A DNA stretch of 6,322 nucleotides from Chitinispirillales bacterium (GTDB taxonomy: Bacteria; Fibrobacterota; Chitinivibrionia; Chitinivibrionales; Chitinivibrionaceae), in the NCBI GenBank assembly GCA_031254455.1, contig JAIRUI010000113.1, forward strand, positions 1 to 6,322, read 5' to 3'. The translations under genes and the position numbers were made by a program. Under the pieces are notes generated by a model. The model was not told the origin of the DNA. It was given only the letters and a program-made list of their open reading frames with translations, and did not search any database. This document shows positions 4,503 to 6,322 of the stretch, in pieces (positions within the stretch are counted from its first letter, which is position 1; each line of letters opens with the position of its first letter).

Positions 4503-6322
4503 ATGGAACAAAAAGACATAATAATCAAAGGCGCGAGGGTTCATAATCTCAAAAATATAGACGTTGTAATTCCGCGGAACAGTTTTTGCGTGATTTCCGG
4601 TCTTTCGGGAAGCGGGAAATCTTCATTGGCGTTTGATACGCTTTATTCGGAAGGGCAGCGCAGATACGTAGAAAGTTTGTCGGCGTATGCTCGGCAGTTT
4701 TTGGGATTGATGGAAAAACCCGACGTCGATAGTATCGAAGGACTTTCTCCGGCGATTTCAATCGAACAGAAAACCGGCGGACATAATCCGCGCTCGACTG
4801 TCGCGACAATTACGGAAATTCACGATTATTTTCGTTTACTTTACGGAAGTATCGGACAACCGCACTGCTATAAATGCGGGAAATTGATTTCGAATCAAAC
4901 GGTTCAGGAAATGTGCGATATTATTTTGAAATTTGAGGCGGGGGCAAAAATTCAACTTCTTTCTCCGGTTATCATAGGAAAAAAAGGCGAACATATCGAC
5001 GTTATGAAACATTTACGCGAATGCGGTTTCGTCAGGGCGGTAGTTGACGGAGAAATGAAAATGCTTGAAGATGAAATCGTTCTTAACAAACAGCAAAAAC
5101 ACACTATCGAAGTCGTTGTTGACAGATTGGTCGTAAAAGACGATTTGGGACATCGCTTGACGGATTCCGTTGAAACGGCGCTGAAACATTCCTGCAATTC
5201 AAGTTTGATTGTAGATAAAAACGGAGTGCGGATGCTTTTTTCGGAAAAACTCGCGTGTCCACACTGTGAAATATCTTACGGAGAGATTTTACCGCGCAAT
5301 TTCTCGTTTAATACGCCTTACGGCGCTTGTCCGCAATGCGACGGACTGGGTTTTGTCAACGATTTCGATTTGGATTTGGTAATAACGAGCAAAACAAATC
5401 AGTTGGTGCATTCTATTACTTCATGGAACGGAATAAGTTATGCGGCGAGTTATAACCGTCAGATTTTTTACGCCTTATGCGACAAATTCAAATTCGACAG
5501 AAAATCGTCATGGAACGACTTGAACGATACGCAAAGAAATATGATATTATATGGTACGGGCGACATAAAAGTTCCTACGAAATGGTCTAATACGCCGTTT
5601 GAAGGAGTTATCCCGAATTTACGCAGGAGGTACAAAGAAACCGATTCCGCAGCGGTTCGCGAATGGATTGAAGGATTCATGATACAGAAAACCTGTTCGC
5701 AGTGCAACGGACAACGACTCAATAAAGAGACGCTTTCGGTTCTTGTCGGCAAAACCAATATCGGAGACTTAACTCACAAGAGTGTTGAAGACGCAAAGAA
5801 ATTTTTTGATAATTTGGAATTAAGCCAACGGGAAACGTTTATTTCAAAGCAGATTTTACGTGAAATAAATTCGCGGCTTGGATTTCTGGTAAATGTCGGT
5901 TTGGGGTATTTAACGCTTGACAGGATGGCTCAAACGCTTTCGGGCGGCGAAGCGCAGCGTATTCGGCTTGCGACGCAAATCGGCTCGCGATTAACCGGAG
6001 TTACTTACATTCTTGACGAGCCGAGTATCGGACTTCATCCGCGCGATAACACGAAATTGATGAATACGCTTTTTTCGCTTCGAGATTTAGGGAACACCGT
6101 AATAGTCGTGGAACACGACGAAGAAACGTTAAAATCGTCCGATTATTTAATCGACATAGGTCCAAGAGCTGGGCGTCACGGCGGGGAAGTTGTTGCGGCT
6201 GGAACTCCCAAAGAAGTTATGGAAAATCCCAATTCGCTTACCGGAGGTTATTTGTCGGGGCGGCTCAAAATCGATATCCCCGAACACAAACGACCGGGCA
6301 ACGGGAATTTCCTTAATATAAC
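4503..6322 (+). CDS. uvrA: UvrA, excinuclease ABC subunit A (3' end outside window)
   Basis: DNA-damage-sensing ABC ATPase of nucleotide excision repair; it dimerises, loads UvrB at lesions and leaves. 606 codons are visible of a family length near 940-950. Domains in order: Walker A GLSGSGKS at 33-40 with K39; the Q-loop region SAYARQFLGLMEKPDVD and IEGLSPAISIEQKT; an extra CYKC pair at 122-125; the UvrB-binding region at roughly 130-245; zinc module C252/C255/C276/C279, spaced as in E. coli UvrA; the insertion region; CSQC at 398-401; ABC signature LSGGEAQR from 479; Walker B ending in D505-E506; and H-loop H538. The window ends before the second Walker A, so ATPase domain II and the second zinc finger are not seen. 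The AAGGAAGG site at 4491-4498 precedes the ATG. It is divergent from the pilus cluster, with no functional link implied. No frameshift or stop was found. Confidence 0.98.
   Translation, partial: MEQKDIIIKGARVHNLKNIDVVIPRNSFCVISGLSGSGKSSLAFDTLYSEGQRRYVESLSAYARQFLGLMEKPDVDSIEGLSPAISIEQKTGGHNPRSTVATITEIHDYFRLLYGSIGQPHCYKCGKLISNQTVQEMCDIILKFEAGAKIQLLSPVIIGKKGEHIDVMKHLRECGFVRAVVDGEMKMLEDEIVLNKQQKHTIEVVVDRLVVKDDLGHRLTDSVETALKHSCNSSLIVDKNGVRMLFSEKLACPHCEISYGEILPRNFSFNTPYGACPQCDGLGFVNDFDLDLVITSKTNQLVHSITSWNGISYAASYNRQIFYALCDKFKFDRKSSWNDLNDTQRNMILYGTGDIKVPTKWSNTPFEGVIPNLRRRYKETDSAAVREWIEGFMIQKTCSQCNGQRLNKETLSVLVGKTNIGDLTHKSVEDAKKFFDNLELSQRETFISKQILREINSRLGFLVNVGLGYLTLDRMAQTLSGGEAQRIRLATQIGSRLTGVTYILDEPSIGLHPRDNTKLMNTLFSLRDLGNTVIVVEHDEETLKSSDYLIDIGPRAGRHGGEVVAAGTPKEVMENPNSLTGGYLSGRLKIDIPEHKRPGNGNFLNI

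Noticed and set aside
4549..5758. Three open frames on the minus strand opposite uvrA
   Set aside because: All lie antisense to an intact, highly conserved uvrA and their translations have no domain character.

Overview
The window shows two divergent transcription units with a 134-base gap between them. Signal peptides, an apparent envelope-spanning type IV pilus alignment complex and moderately AT-rich DNA point to a Gram-negative, didermic bacterium. The membrane-anchored PilZ protein recalls architectures known from spirochaetes and Fibrobacterota-type lineages. That placement is an impression from domain layout, not a phylogenetic result.

Minus strand, read from about 4400 down to 1: a tightly packed cluster of seven genes. 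In transcription order these are a 61-residue one-pass membrane protein, a signal-peptide-bearing membrane PilZ protein with both c-di-GMP-binding motifs intact, a 132-residue one-pass membrane protein with a PilX/pseudopilin-like look, pilM, pilN, pilO, and a secreted or periplasmic SH3-domain protein cut by the window edge. Gaps are 4 to 8 bases or overlaps, except 76 bases before pilM (counted from its revised start). PilM (actin-like, cytoplasmic), PilN and PilO (bitopic inner-membrane proteins) together form the alignment subcomplex that couples the cytoplasmic pilus machinery to the outer-membrane secretin. The next gene sits where pilP would be expected but begins with a bacterial SH3 domain instead. 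The PilZ gene upstream suggests that c-di-GMP signalling acts on this machine.

Plus strand, 4503 to the end: uvrA, the damage-recognition ATPase of nucleotide excision repair. It runs uninterrupted for 606 codons and is cut by the window edge just before the second nucleotide-binding domain.

Two gene starts are revised here from ribosome-binding-site evidence: pilM begins at a TTG at 2552 and pilO at an ATG at 904. No RNA genes, CRISPR arrays, insertion sequences or attachment sites were seen.
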